From: Pseudomonadota bacterium
GTDB lineage: Bacteria > Verrucomicrobiota > Verrucomicrobiia > Limisphaerales > SXTU01
Length of the DNA: 64,000 nt
Assembly (NCBI GenBank): GCA_009922615.1
Contig: RFVF01000009.1
Location: 25,614-89,613, forward strand
Direction: 5' to 3'
The position numbers and the translations under genes are program-made. The notes under the pieces were generated by a model. That model was given only the letters and a program-made list of their open reading frames with translations, was not told the origin of the DNA and searched no databases. Of this stretch, positions 28,787 through 37,430 are shown piece by piece. Every line of letters starts with the position of its first letter. Positions within the stretch are counted from its first letter, which is position 1.

Positions 28787-29758
28787 ATGAGTGCGCGGGG
28801 ACAAATGGATTTTGTGTGGCGCGCTGGCGGGCGGGCGCTGGCGGGGGGCTTCATCCTGCTGGCGACGCTGCTGCCCGCTTCCGCTGCCACGCTGATTTAC
28901 CGCACGAGCTTCGAGTCGTTCGAGGGTTATTCCACCAACTTCACCTTGAGCGGGCAGAACGGCTGGCAGCACGAGGGCACAGGCGGCAACGGCGTCGTGA
29001 CAGACTTCATCCCGGGTGCGGGGCAGTCAGCTTACATCGGCTTCGGTGCTCCTGGAGCGACGGAGTTCAACAACGTCTGGCGACCCGTGGACCTCGCACC
29101 GGTGCCGACGAACCTCAGCGTCGTGACCTTCTCCGTGACGATGCTCGTGGTGGACTCGACCAACGCCCGTCGCGATGACTTCCGCTGGAGCATCTACAAC
29201 ACGAACGGCGCGCGGCTCTTCACGCTGGACTTCGACAACGCCTCCACGGGCATCAACTATGCGCTGGACGGTGCTGGCGGCTTCGTGAGCACGGGCTTTC
29301 AGTTCACGCGCGGCGCGGTGCATGAGCTGGCCGTGACTCTGAACTTCCCGCGCAACCGCTGGCAGGCGTCGCTCGATGGCACGGTGCTTACCGCGCCCTT
29401 GCCCATCACCACGACCAACGCGGCGCTCAACCTCGGGGACATCGATGCCGTCTGGGCCATCCGCACGCCGGGCAGCGCGGGGAACAACTACCTTGTGTTC
29501 GACAATTACCAGATCGCCGGCGAGCCGCGCGTGACTGTGCCGACGCTGGTCTCGGCCACGCGGCAGAGCGACGGCTTCCTGCGGCTGACCGTGCAAACCG
29601 AGCAGGCGACGCGCAACGCCATCGAGGTCTCGACGAATCTGACGACGTGGAGCGCGGTGACGACAAACAGCTCGCTGGACGGGCTCTTCGACGTGCTGGA
29701 TGGCGCGCCGGCGACGTTGCCGCGCCGTTTCTACCGCGTGCGACTGGCGGAGCCTTGA
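28787..29758 (+). CDS. Secreted verrucomicrobial protein, lectin-like
   Basis: A 323-residue exported protein. The signal peptide ends near 'LLPASAATLIYRTSFE'. The body is rich in Thr, Asn and aromatic residues and begins with a 'FESFEGY' block typical of beta-sandwich carbohydrate- or surface-binding modules. The C-terminus ('DVLDGAPATLPRRFYRVRLAEP') ends in the 'RFYRV' pattern common among secreted proteins of Verrucomicrobiota. No catalytic motif is seen. It starts 18 bases from the divergent amidohydrolase; an alternative ATG is 18 bases downstream. Confidence 0.75.
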   Translation: MSARGQMDFVWRAGGRALAGGFILLATLLPASAATLIYRTSFESFEGYSTNFTLSGQNGWQHEGTGGNGVVTDFIPGAGQSAYIGFGAPGATEFNNVWRPVDLAPVPTNLSVVTFSVTMLVVDSTNARRDDFRWSIYNTNGARLFTLDFDNASTGINYALDGAGGFVSTGFQFTRGAVHELAVTLNFPRNRWQASLDGTVLTAPLPITTTNAALNLGDIDAVWAIRTPGSAGNNYLVFDNYQIAGEPRVTVPTLVSATRQSDGFLRLTVQTEQATRNAIEVSTNLTTWSAVTTNSSLDGLFDVLDGAPATLPRRFYRVRLAEP

Positions 29759-29763
29759 TTCCT

Positions 29764-29858
29764 TGCCGGCGGTTTGCAACCGCCGCGTGGCGCGTGGGCT
29801 GGGTGAACGCGTTCTGCCTGGCGGTGCCTCTGGGCGGCGACTGCAAGTCGCCGGCACG
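29764..29858. repeat. GCCGGCG-TTTGCAA palindromic element between convergent genes
   Basis: Two self-complementary arms, GGCGGTTTGCAACCGCC (about 29769-29785) and GGCGACTGCAAGTCGCC (about 29836-29852), each bordered by GCCGGC. A relative is in frame inside yfhO copy 4 at 46933-47004. It occupies the whole space between two convergent genes, so a terminator role is possible. Confidence 0.75.
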
Positions 29859-29860
29859 GG

Positions 29861-31381
29861 TTACTTCGCCTTCCCCTTCTTCCTCCCCTCGGGCGCTTCG
29901 AGGGCGCGCGCCGGGTCCATGCGCTTGTAGTCCGCCTCGGTGGGGCCGCCGCCGAATTGCTTCCAGTAGAGTTCGGCGAAGGGGTTTAGTTTGGGCCCGA
30001 CGACCTTCTCGTTGACGAGCAGGGGCTGGCAATCACTCCACCACTGGTCGTAGGCGGCGGCGAGTTGCTTCACCACCTCGGGATGCTGCGCGGCCACGTT
30101 GGTTTCCTGGCCGGGGTCGGCCTTCACATCGAAGAGCTGCCACTTGGGCTCTGCGCCGCCGTTGGGAGAGATGAGCTGCCAACGCGTGTTGCGCACGCTG
30201 CACATGGCGAACTTCGAGAGGTTCGGGTCAGCCATCTTCGGCCAGCGACCGAGGTGCGTGAACTGAACGCGGTCGGGCAACGAGCTGGCGGGGTTTTCGA
30301 GCAACGACACGAGGCTGCGGCCCTCGACTTGTTTGCGCACTTCGTCGGTCAGCTTCGCGCCGGTGATCTCGGCGATGGTCGGGAAAAAATCAATGTTGGC
30401 CGCGAGCACGCCACAGTCGGCGGGCTTGAGCGTGCCGGGCCAGCGCCAGAAGGAACTTGCGCGCGTGCCGCCAAGCCACGCGGAGCCTTTGCTGCCGCGC
30501 ATCCCGGCGTTCCAGACGGGCACGCCGGCGGTGCCGCCGTTGTCGTTCATGAAGACTACGAGCGTGTCCTTGGCGATGCCCCACTCGTCGAGCTTGGCCA
30601 GCACCTTGCCGATGTTCTGGTCAATGTTGTGGACCATGCCGAGGAAGCTGGCGGCCTGGTCGTTCGGGGCCTTGCCGTCGTAGAGCGCCTTGTCCTCGGG
30701 CCGCGCGATGTAGGGACCGTGCGGGGCGTTCGAGGGGATGTAGCAGAAGAAGGGTTTGCCGCTCTTGCGCTGCGTGTCCATCCACTGCGTGGCCTGGCCG
30801 TAGAAGACATCGGTGCAGTAGCCCTGGGTTTTCTCGAACTTCCCGTTGTGCAGGATGTAGGGGTCGAAATACTTGTTGCCCGGCGCGTCACCGCAACTAC
30901 CGGGATAGGACTGGCCGATGCCGCCCGCGCCGTGGATGAAGACTTCGCTGAAGCCGCGGCGACCGGGCTGATACTCGCCTTCGTCGCCAAGGTGCCACTT
31001 GCCGAAGATGCCTGTGGTGTAGCCGGCGGTCTGGAGCACTTGCGCGAGCGTGGTGGCCTTCAGCGTGAGGCGCTCGCGTTCGAGAATGGTGTGGGTGATG
31101 CCGTTCTTGAACTCGTGCCGGCCCGTGAAGAGCGCGCTGCGCGTGGGCGCGCAGGTGGGGCTGACGTGAAAGTCCGTGAAGCGCACGCCCTCGGCGTGGA
31201 GCCGATCCATGTGCGGCGTTTTGAGCACGGGATTCCCGTGCGCGGAGATGTCGCCGTAGCCCTGGTCGTCGGTGAGGAAGAAGATGATGTTGGGCCGCTT
31301 GCCGGCGACGACGGCGGAAGATTCGCCGACGAGAACGGCGAGGAGCGCGAACAGGGTAAGGCGAAAGAACGAGGCTTTCAT
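29861..31381 (-). CDS. Exported sulfatase
   Basis: A 506-residue type I sulfatase. The signal peptide spans residues 1-27. Metal-binding Asp38-Asp39 sit in 'IIFFLTDDQGYGD'. The C-x-P-x-R active-site motif is 'CAPTRSALFTGRH' with Cys77, to be converted to formylglycine, and Arg81. 'GKWHLGD' and 'MNDNGG' supply further active-site residues. It probably removes sulfate from a polysaccharide or other ester in the periplasm. The ATG at 31381 is chosen for the signal peptide. No sulfatase-maturating enzyme gene is in the window. Confidence 0.93.
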   Translation of the reverse strand: MKASFFRLTLFALLAVLVGESSAVVAGKRPNIIFFLTDDQGYGDISAHGNPVLKTPHMDRLHAEGVRFTDFHVSPTCAPTRSALFTGRHEFKNGITHTILERERLTLKATTLAQVLQTAGYTTGIFGKWHLGDEGEYQPGRRGFSEVFIHGAGGIGQSYPGSCGDAPGNKYFDPYILHNGKFEKTQGYCTDVFYGQATQWMDTQRKSGKPFFCYIPSNAPHGPYIARPEDKALYDGKAPNDQAASFLGMVHNIDQNIGKVLAKLDEWGIAKDTLVVFMNDNGGTAGVPVWNAGMRGSKGSAWLGGTRASSFWRWPGTLKPADCGVLAANIDFFPTIAEITGAKLTDEVRKQVEGRSLVSLLENPASSLPDRVQFTHLGRWPKMADPNLSKFAMCSVRNTRWQLISPNGGAEPKWQLFDVKADPGQETNVAAQHPEVVKQLAAAYDQWWSDCQPLLVNEKVVGPKLNPFAELYWKQFGGGPTEADYKRMDPARALEAPEGRKKGKAK

Positions 31382-31467
31382 GCGTGGCTGAATCATGCCG
31401 GGGCAGACGCGGCAAGGCGAGCGGAAGTCACACTCGAATCGGAACAGTTCAGATCCCGACGGGGCGA

Positions 31468-32415
31468 CTACTTCTTGTAAAGCGCGCCGACCTGCATCGC
31501 GTAGCCGTTGAGCGGCAGCGTGCGGATGCGGTCGCCGGTGTCCACTTGGCGCTCGCTGGCTTGCGACCAGCGCGGATGTGGCACGGCGGGATCGACGTTG
31601 GACTCGAAGGGATACTCTTCGGGCGAGAGCGTTTCCCACAGCGTCTTGGGCTGTGTGGCGACGAGTTCAATGGAGACGAGGGACTTGCCGCTCTTGTAGC
31701 CGTATTTCCACGGGACGACGACGCGGAGGGGGGCGCCGTTCTGCTTCGGCAGCGGTTTACCGTAAACGCCCGTGGCGAGCAGCGTGAGCGGGTGCATGGC
31801 CTCCTCCATGCGCAGGCCCTCGGTGTAAGGCCAAGGATAACCGCGCAGGCGATTGATGCCGGGCATCTGGTCGGGCCGCGCGGCGGTGACAAACTTCACG
31901 AACTTCGCCTCGGGCTTGGGCTTCACTTTTTCCAGGAGTTTGCGCAACTCGAAGCCCGTCCACGGCACGACCGCGCTCCAGGCCTCGACGCAGCGGAAGC
32001 GATACACGCGCTCCTCGACGCCGAACTCGGCGGCCAATTCCTGGGCGTCGGCGGTGAACGGGTTTTCGCACAGGCCGCCGATTCTCACCGGCCACGGGGC
32101 GATGACGAATTTGTCGACGCGGTCCACGACGGCTTCCTTGTCGGTGCTGAACTCGTAGAAGTTGTTGTAGGTGGTGAAGACGCGTTCCTTGCTGGGCTGC
32201 AAGTCTGCCGGGCTGTAGGCGATGTTGCGCTTCGCGGGATAAAGGCCTTTCGCGTCGGCAGCGAAGGCCGCACGTTCGGTCAACGTGGCCGCGAGCAGGC
32301 CGCCGCCGGCAAACCCAAGTTCGCAGAGGAATTTCCGGCGATCACGATAGGAACGCTCGGGCGTGATGCGGCTTTCGGGCAGCTGCCAGTCGGGACGGAT
32401 AATCACGTTGGACAT
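31468..32415 (-). CDS. msrP: Protein-methionine-sulfoxide reductase catalytic subunit MsrP
   Basis: A 315-residue periplasmic molybdoenzyme that repairs oxidised methionine in envelope proteins. It has a twin-arginine leader ('RDRRKFLCELGFAGGGLL') and the molybdenum-ligating cysteine in 'VYRFRCVEAWS'. Family blocks 'WTGFELRKLL', 'MPGINRLRGYPWPYTEGLR' and 'VVPWKYGYKSGKS' are present. ATG 32415 is used because it places the leader correctly. The membrane partner gene msrQ is absent nearby. It lies 86 bases upstream of the sulfatase on the same strand. Confidence 0.93.
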   Translation of the reverse strand: MSNVIIRPDWQLPESRITPERSYRDRRKFLCELGFAGGGLLAATLTERAAFAADAKGLYPAKRNIAYSPADLQPSKERVFTTYNNFYEFSTDKEAVVDRVDKFVIAPWPVRIGGLCENPFTADAQELAAEFGVEERVYRFRCVEAWSAVVPWTGFELRKLLEKVKPKPEAKFVKFVTAARPDQMPGINRLRGYPWPYTEGLRMEEAMHPLTLLATGVYGKPLPKQNGAPLRVVVPWKYGYKSGKSLVSIELVATQPKTLWETLSPEEYPFESNVDPAVPHPRWSQASERQVDTGDRIRTLPLNGYAMQVGALYKK

Positions 32416-32526
32416 AGCGCAGAGGCTGACGCGGGTGCGGGTGCCTTGCATCAAAAATGTTGTCGCCTCATCTCCGGTAATCTCCGGGCTTTACGGAATC
32501 CGGGCTCGAACTACATTGGCCGGCAT

Positions 32527-33624
32527 ATGGCCCCAACCGATGGCAAGCGCTTCGCCGGACTTCTCAACGAGGAGCTGCAGGCGTTGCAGCACACGGCCAA
32601 AATGCGCCGCTTCGCTGCGGGTCAGACCATTTTCCGGGCGGGCGACCCTGGCGATGGTTTCTACCTCGTCGAGACGGGTCGCGTCATCATCTCCGCTGCA
32701 ATCGGGGACAATGAATCGCGCCCGTTGGCGACCGTCAGCCCCGGCGAATTCTTCGGCGAGATGGCCTTGTTGGATGATGCGCCGCGTTCTGCCACCGCCA
32801 CCGCCGAGATGGAAACGCGGGCGTATTGCATCGGGCGCGAAGAGTTGCTCGCCTTGCTGGAGCAGAAACCCCGACTAGCGTTGAACTTGATTCGCGAGTT
32901 CAGCCACCGCGTTCGTTCGCTGAACCAGAAATACATCGACGAAATTCTCCAGGCCGAGCGGCTCGCGATGGTGGGCCGCTTTGCGCGCACCATCGTCCAC
33001 GACTTCAAGAACCCGCTCAACGTCATCGGCCTCGCTGCCGAGATGGCCGGCATGGACGTCGCCACGCCCGAGATGCGCAGCCACGCGCAGACGCGCATCG
33101 TCCGCCAGTGCGCCCGCATGACGAACATGCTCAACGAGCTGCTGGACTTCACGCGCAGCACCAGCTCCCAGCTTATCCTCGCTTCGGTCAACTACGCCGA
33201 ATACGTCACCGCGCTGGCTGACGAGATTGGCACGGAGATCGCCGAGCGCGGCATGAGACTGTGCCTTGAGCCGCCGCTTCCGGCCGTGGTGGTGCGCGTC
33301 GAGCCGCAGCGCCTCTCACGGCTCTTTTACAATCTGGTCAACAACGCGGTGGACGAGATGCAGACCGGCGGCATCGTCACCATCCGTGCGTTGCTCCACG
33401 GCGACGAGTTGGTCACCGAAGTGCAGGACTCCGGTCCCGGCATCGCGCCTGAGATTGCCACGCGCCTCTTCGAGCCCTTCGCCACGCACGGTAAGCAAAA
33501 CGGCACCGGTCTCGGCCTCTCCATTTGCAAGAAGATCATCGAGGATCACGGCGGCAGGATCTCCGCCCGCAGCGAACCGGGCCGGGGGGCGACGTTTGTC
33601 TTCACGCTGCCGTTGTCGCGATAG
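32527..33624 (+). CDS. Sensor histidine kinase with cyclic-nucleotide-binding domain
   Basis: A 365-residue cytoplasmic kinase. Residues ~20-130 form a cNMP-binding domain ('FRAGDPGDGFYLVETG', 'GEFFGEMALLDDAPRSAT'). A HisKA segment follows with phospho-acceptor His158 ('TIVHDFKNPL'). The ATPase domain has N box 'NLVNNAVDEM', 'DSGPGIAPE' and 'GTGLGLSICKKI'. The SATA of the phosphate-binding cassette replaces the RSA-type pattern only slightly. No response regulator gene is adjacent. The N-terminal domain implies control by a nucleotide or a structural signal. Confidence 0.9.
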   Translation: MAPTDGKRFAGLLNEELQALQHTAKMRRFAAGQTIFRAGDPGDGFYLVETGRVIISAAIGDNESRPLATVSPGEFFGEMALLDDAPRSATATAEMETRAYCIGREELLALLEQKPRLALNLIREFSHRVRSLNQKYIDEILQAERLAMVGRFARTIVHDFKNPLNVIGLAAEMAGMDVATPEMRSHAQTRIVRQCARMTNMLNELLDFTRSTSSQLILASVNYAEYVTALADEIGTEIAERGMRLCLEPPLPAVVVRVEPQRLSRLFYNLVNNAVDEMQTGGIVTIRALLHGDELVTEVQDSGPGIAPEIATRLFEPFATHGKQNGTGLGLSICKKIIEDHGGRISARSEPGRGATFVFTLPLSR

Positions 33625-33639
33625 CCGGCCAGGGAAATA

Positions 33640-33723
33640 GCAATCAGTGCTTAGTAATTAGTTCCGCTCGCCGACTTCACGCGTCATGTCCAGACTCCGC
33701 ACTAATTGCTAACTGCTAATTGC
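33640..33723. repeat. Heptamer-array hairpin upstream of mutL
   Basis: Left arm about 33640-33667 (GCAATCAGTGCTTAGTAATTAG) and right arm about 33697-33723 (CTAATTGCTAACTGCTAATTGC) are inverted, imperfect copies made of CTAATTG/CTAACTG-type heptamers. The element fills the gap between the kinase stop and the mutL start. Confidence 0.7.
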
Positions 33724-33743
33724 TTTCTCTTGTCTCCGAGAAG

Positions 33744-35726
33744 ATGAACCGCATCCGCCTGCTGCCCGAGCAAGTCGCCAATCAAATCGCCGCTGGCGAG
33801 GTGATCGAGCGGCCCGCCAGCGTCGTGAAGGAGCTCGTCGAGAACGCTCTCGATGCGCAGGCCACCCACATCACTGTGGACGTGCTTGCGGGCGGGCGTG
33901 GCCTGGTCCGCGTCACCGACGATGGCCTGGGCATGAGCCGTGACGATGCGCTCCTCTGCCTCGAACGCCACGCGACCAGCAAGGTGCGCAACGCCGAGGA
34001 CCTGTTCCGCATCACCACGATGGGCTTCCGCGGCGAAGCTTTGCCCAGCATCGCCAGCGTGAGCCGCTTCACGCTCACCACGCGTGAGCGGGACAGCGAA
34101 TCGCCCGAGGCCACCCAAGTCATCGTCCACGGCGGCAAGATTCTGGAGGTCCGCTCCGCCGGCGCGCCCAGCGGCACGAGCATCGAAGTCCGCCAGCTCT
34201 TCTTCAACCTGCCCGCGCGCCGGAAATTTCTTCGCACCGAGGAGACCGAGCGTGCCCACATCCACCACTACCTCACCCTTGCTGCGTTGGCGCATCCGCA
34301 CGTCGCCTTCACCTTCACCACCGACAGCCGGACCGTCTTCCAACTCCCCGCCGCCCCGCTCGCCAGCGACCCCGCCGGCCAGCTCGCCGCCCTCCGCGAA
34401 CGCCTCCGCGCCCTGCACGGCACCGACCTCAAGCTCCTCACCGTGGACACCCACAGCAGCTACGCCGAACTGCCTGAAACACCCGAAGCCGAACAATCGG
34501 CAACCGGCAATCGGCAATCGGCAATCCGCCTGTGGGGCTTCATCGGTGCGCCCGGCGTCTCGCGCGGCTCGCGCGATGACCAGCATCTTTTCGTGAACCG
34601 TCGACCCATCGAGAACCGCGCGCTGAACTTCGCGCTCATCGAGGGCTACCACACCGCGTTGATGAAGGGCCGCTACCCCGTCGCGTGCCTCTTTCTCGAA
34701 CTCGACCCCGCGCAGGTGGACGTGAACATCCACCCTGCCAAGCGCGAGGTGAAATTCCATCACGAGCGCGCCGTCCGCGCCTTTGTCACCCAAGCCATTC
34801 GCGAAACGCTACTGTGTTTCCACACGGGTTCGCAGGCCGCGTCCTCGCTCGGTCGGGCCGATCTGCCAGTCGGCCAGCCCGTGCTTCCCTCGGGAGAAGG
34901 CCCCTCGCGGTCGAGCGCCCCCGCGCCGGACACGCAGCAGCGCGTCCCTACCATGGCAACGTCGGCTCCCTCCGCGCCGCCCGACTTCTTCCCATCGCTC
35001 CCCGGCAAGCCCATTCCCGACTGGCCTGCCAGCGCCCCGAAGCAAACCCCGTTGCCGATGGGCTTCAGCGGACAGCAGTCGACGGCCGGTCAGGAGCCGG
35101 CCGCGCGCGCGACCCCACCTCCTTCCACCTCCCCGCTGCTTTCCGTTCCCCTCCGTCTCGTCGGTGTCATCGGCCGCCTCTACGTCGTGCTCGAGAGCGA
35201 CCGCGGGCTCGTGCTCATGGACCAGCACGCCGCGCACGAACGCATCCTCTTCGAGCAGATGCTCGATCGCCTCGAAGCCGGCGGCGAGGCGGACTCGCAA
35301 CGCCTGTTACTCCCCGAGACCGTCGAGTTGTCCGTGCGCGACGTGGAGTTTTTGCGCAAGCAACTGCCCGTCCTCTCGCGCCTCGGCGTGGGCCTGAGCG
35401 AGTTTGGCGAACGCACCTTCCTGCTCGAAGCTTTGCCTCCCTTCGCCAAACTCGCCGATGCCCGGCGCTTCGTGCTCGAACTCGTGGACGCCCTCAAGTC
35501 CGCCGGCGAAGGCGTCAACGCGTTGCGCCTCGGCGAGGACGTCATCGCCAAGACCGTCTGCCGCCATGCCGTGAAGGCCAACGATCCGCTCGCCGGCCCC
35601 GAGCTCGAGCAACTCGTCACCGACCTGCGCCGCTGCCGGATGCCTTATACCTGTCCGCATGGCCGGCCCACACTCATCGAGATGAGTTTGAAGGAGCTGG
35701 AGAAGAAGTTCGGACGAGTGCAGTGA
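33744..35726 (+). CDS. mutL: DNA mismatch repair protein MutL
   Basis: A 660-residue repair ATPase. GHKL motifs are visible: 'VKELVENALDAQ', 'VTDDGLGM' and 'TMGFRGEALPSIASV'. The C-terminal dimerisation/endonuclease region begins near 475 ('LYVVLESDRGLVLMDQHAAHERI', with the DQHAAHERI form of the metal-binding motif). The end 'CPHGRPTLIEM' is also canonical. ATG 33744 starts directly at 'MNRIRLLPEQVANQIAAGEV'. Two insert-like stretches occur: a CAATCGG heptamer array at residues ~250-262, and a proline-rich linker. mutS is not in the window. Confidence 0.96.
   Translation: MNRIRLLPEQVANQIAAGEVIERPASVVKELVENALDAQATHITVDVLAGGRGLVRVTDDGLGMSRDDALLCLERHATSKVRNAEDLFRITTMGFRGEALPSIASVSRFTLTTRERDSESPEATQVIVHGGKILEVRSAGAPSGTSIEVRQLFFNLPARRKFLRTEETERAHIHHYLTLAALAHPHVAFTFTTDSRTVFQLPAAPLASDPAGQLAALRERLRALHGTDLKLLTVDTHSSYAELPETPEAEQSATGNRQSAIRLWGFIGAPGVSRGSRDDQHLFVNRRPIENRALNFALIEGYHTALMKGRYPVACLFLELDPAQVDVNIHPAKREVKFHHERAVRAFVTQAIRETLLCFHTGSQAASSLGRADLPVGQPVLPSGEGPSRSSAPAPDTQQRVPTMATSAPSAPPDFFPSLPGKPIPDWPASAPKQTPLPMGFSGQQSTAGQEPAARATPPPSTSPLLSVPLRLVGVIGRLYVVLESDRGLVLMDQHAAHERILFEQMLDRLEAGGEADSQRLLLPETVELSVRDVEFLRKQLPVLSRLGVGLSEFGERTFLLEALPPFAKLADARRFVLELVDALKSAGEGVNALRLGEDVIAKTVCRHAVKANDPLAGPELEQLVTDLRRCRMPYTCPHGRPTLIEMSLKELEKKFGRVQ
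34494..34528. repeat. CAATCGG heptamer array inside mutL
   Basis: Five consecutive heptamers (CAATCGG, CAACCGG, CAATCGG, CAATCGG, CAATCCG), encoding 'SATGNRQSAI' in frame just before the conserved 'RLWGFIG' block. No complementary arm is evident nearby. Confidence 0.8.
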
Positions 35727-35800
35727 CGCAGCGCGGACGTGGGCGACCGTGCTCCAGCACCGGCCAAATGGTTTGACCCTCAGGCGCTTTGTCTCTAGCA

Positions 35801-37330
35801 ATGCCCGCCACGCACATGAACGACACGCCTGCACCCGCCGCGCCTTCCAACACCGCGAAATACATGACGCTGCTCGCGGCGTTTCTCGGCTGGCTCTTCG
35901 ATGGCTTCGAGATGGGCCTCTTCCCGCTCATCGGTCAGCCCGCGTTGAAAGATTTGCTCGGCCCGGCTTCCGATCCGCTCGATGCGACGAAATGGTTCGG
36001 CGCGATCATCGCGGTGTTCCTCGTTGGCGCAGCGAGCGGCGGCGTCGTCTTCGGCTGGCTCGGCGACAAGATCGGCCGCGTGCGCGCGATGTCCCTGAGC
36101 ATTTTCACCTACGCCATCTTCACCGGCCTGTGCGGATTTGCGACGGAGGCGTGGCACATCGCGGTGTTGCGTTTCGTGGCGTCGCTGGGCATGGGCGGCG
36201 AGTGGTCGCTGGGCGTGGCGCTAGTGAATGAAATTTGGCCGGGCAAAAACCGCGCGCTCATCGCGGGGCTGATCGGTGCGGCGGCGAACATCGGCTATCT
36301 GCTCGTGGCGGTCTTGAGCATGGTGTTGTTGAGCTTCATCGCGACGGCCAAGGGGATGTTTCTGGGAATCGGTTTTTCGGAGGCGTTCACAACCAAGCTG
36401 TTGTCCAACTATGCGTGGCGCTTCCTGATGATCAGCGGGGCGCTGCCGGCACTGCTCATTTTCTTCATCCTCATCTTCGTGCCCGAGTCGGCGAAGTGGG
36501 AGGCGGAGCGCAAGCGCGGCGCGACCTCGCATTGGGCGAAGGTGGATTTGTTCGGTGTGCTGATCGGCAGTCTCGCGGCGTTGGTCATCATCTGGGCCTG
36601 GTCGCCCGCGGGTGTTGGCGCGCTGGCGGCGACGGCCATTACCGTTGTTGGGCTGGGAATCGCGTTGATCGGCTTCCTTTATCCGATGCGCAAATACATT
36701 GAGCGCGCGGAACTCGTCAGTGCGATCAAGCCCGGCCAGGGCGCGGCCATTGTGAAGATGATGCTCTTCGGTGCGGCGCTCGCGGCGGTGGCGCTGCTTG
36801 GCACATGGGGCTCGACGCAATGGGCGCCGCGGTGGGTGCTCCAGCTCGAGCCCGACGCGGCCAAACAGGCAAAGGAGTGGACGCTTTTCTGGCTCTCGGT
36901 CGGGGCGATCACGGGCACAATGATCGCAGCGCTCGCGGCGGGGCGGTTCGGACGGCGCATCACCTACGCGGTGCTGTGCGTGGCTTCCATCGCGGGGGCG
37001 CTCCTGCTCTATCAATGCAACACGAGCTACAGCCCGTTCTTCCTGTTCTCCGCCTTCGTGGCTGGTGCGGCAACGGCGTCCTTCTACGGTTTCTTTCCGC
37101 TCTATCTGCCGGAACTGTTTCCGACTGCCGTCCGTGCGACGGGCCAGGGCTTCGCCTTCAACTTCGGCCGCATTGTCGCTGCGATCGGCAGCTTGCAGAC
37201 CGCGAATTTGATGAAGATTTTCGACAACAGCTTTCCCAAGGCCGCCTCTGTGATGACGGTGATCTACGTGATCGGCATGTGCATCGTGTGGATCGGGCCG
37301 GAGACGAAAGGCAAGGAACTGCCGGAGTAG
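35801..37330 (+). CDS. MFS transporter
   Basis: A 509-residue membrane protein with about twelve hydrophobic helices. MFS signatures include 'GDKIGRVRAM' after helix 2 and 'GMGGEWSLGVALVNEIW' in helix 4, of the metabolite:proton symporter (sugar/aromatic acid) type. The C-terminal half holds 'LYLPELFPTAVRATGQGF' and ends 'GPETKGKELPE'. Substrate unknown; relatives in PVC bacteria import small organic acids or sugars. ATG 35801 chosen; an upstream TTG and a downstream ATG are alternatives. It lies 100 bases before the yfhO cluster. Confidence 0.88.
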   Translation: MPATHMNDTPAPAAPSNTAKYMTLLAAFLGWLFDGFEMGLFPLIGQPALKDLLGPASDPLDATKWFGAIIAVFLVGAASGGVVFGWLGDKIGRVRAMSLSIFTYAIFTGLCGFATEAWHIAVLRFVASLGMGGEWSLGVALVNEIWPGKNRALIAGLIGAAANIGYLLVAVLSMVLLSFIATAKGMFLGIGFSEAFTTKLLSNYAWRFLMISGALPALLIFFILIFVPESAKWEAERKRGATSHWAKVDLFGVLIGSLAALVIIWAWSPAGVGALAATAITVVGLGIALIGFLYPMRKYIERAELVSAIKPGQGAAIVKMMLFGAALAAVALLGTWGSTQWAPRWVLQLEPDAAKQAKEWTLFWLSVGAITGTMIAALAAGRFGRRITYAVLCVASIAGALLLYQCNTSYSPFFLFSAFVAGAATASFYGFFPLYLPELFPTAVRATGQGFAFNFGRIVAAIGSLQTANLMKIFDNSFPKAASVMTVIYVIGMCIVWIGPETKGKELPE

Positions 37331-37430
37331 TTGGAGCCGGTGAGGGAGTAAGCCGTGCGGCAGTAAGGAGACGCGGGCGCGCGCACTTTCGCACTTTCTC
37401 GCCTGCCCTGCTTCGTCGAGACTCGCCGAG

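Noticed and set aside
34825..34922. Possible dispersed repeat shared by the mutL linker and the region after accC (24107-24168)
   Set aside because: Only short blocks such as AAGGCCC and CGGTC match; similarity by eye is too weak to call.
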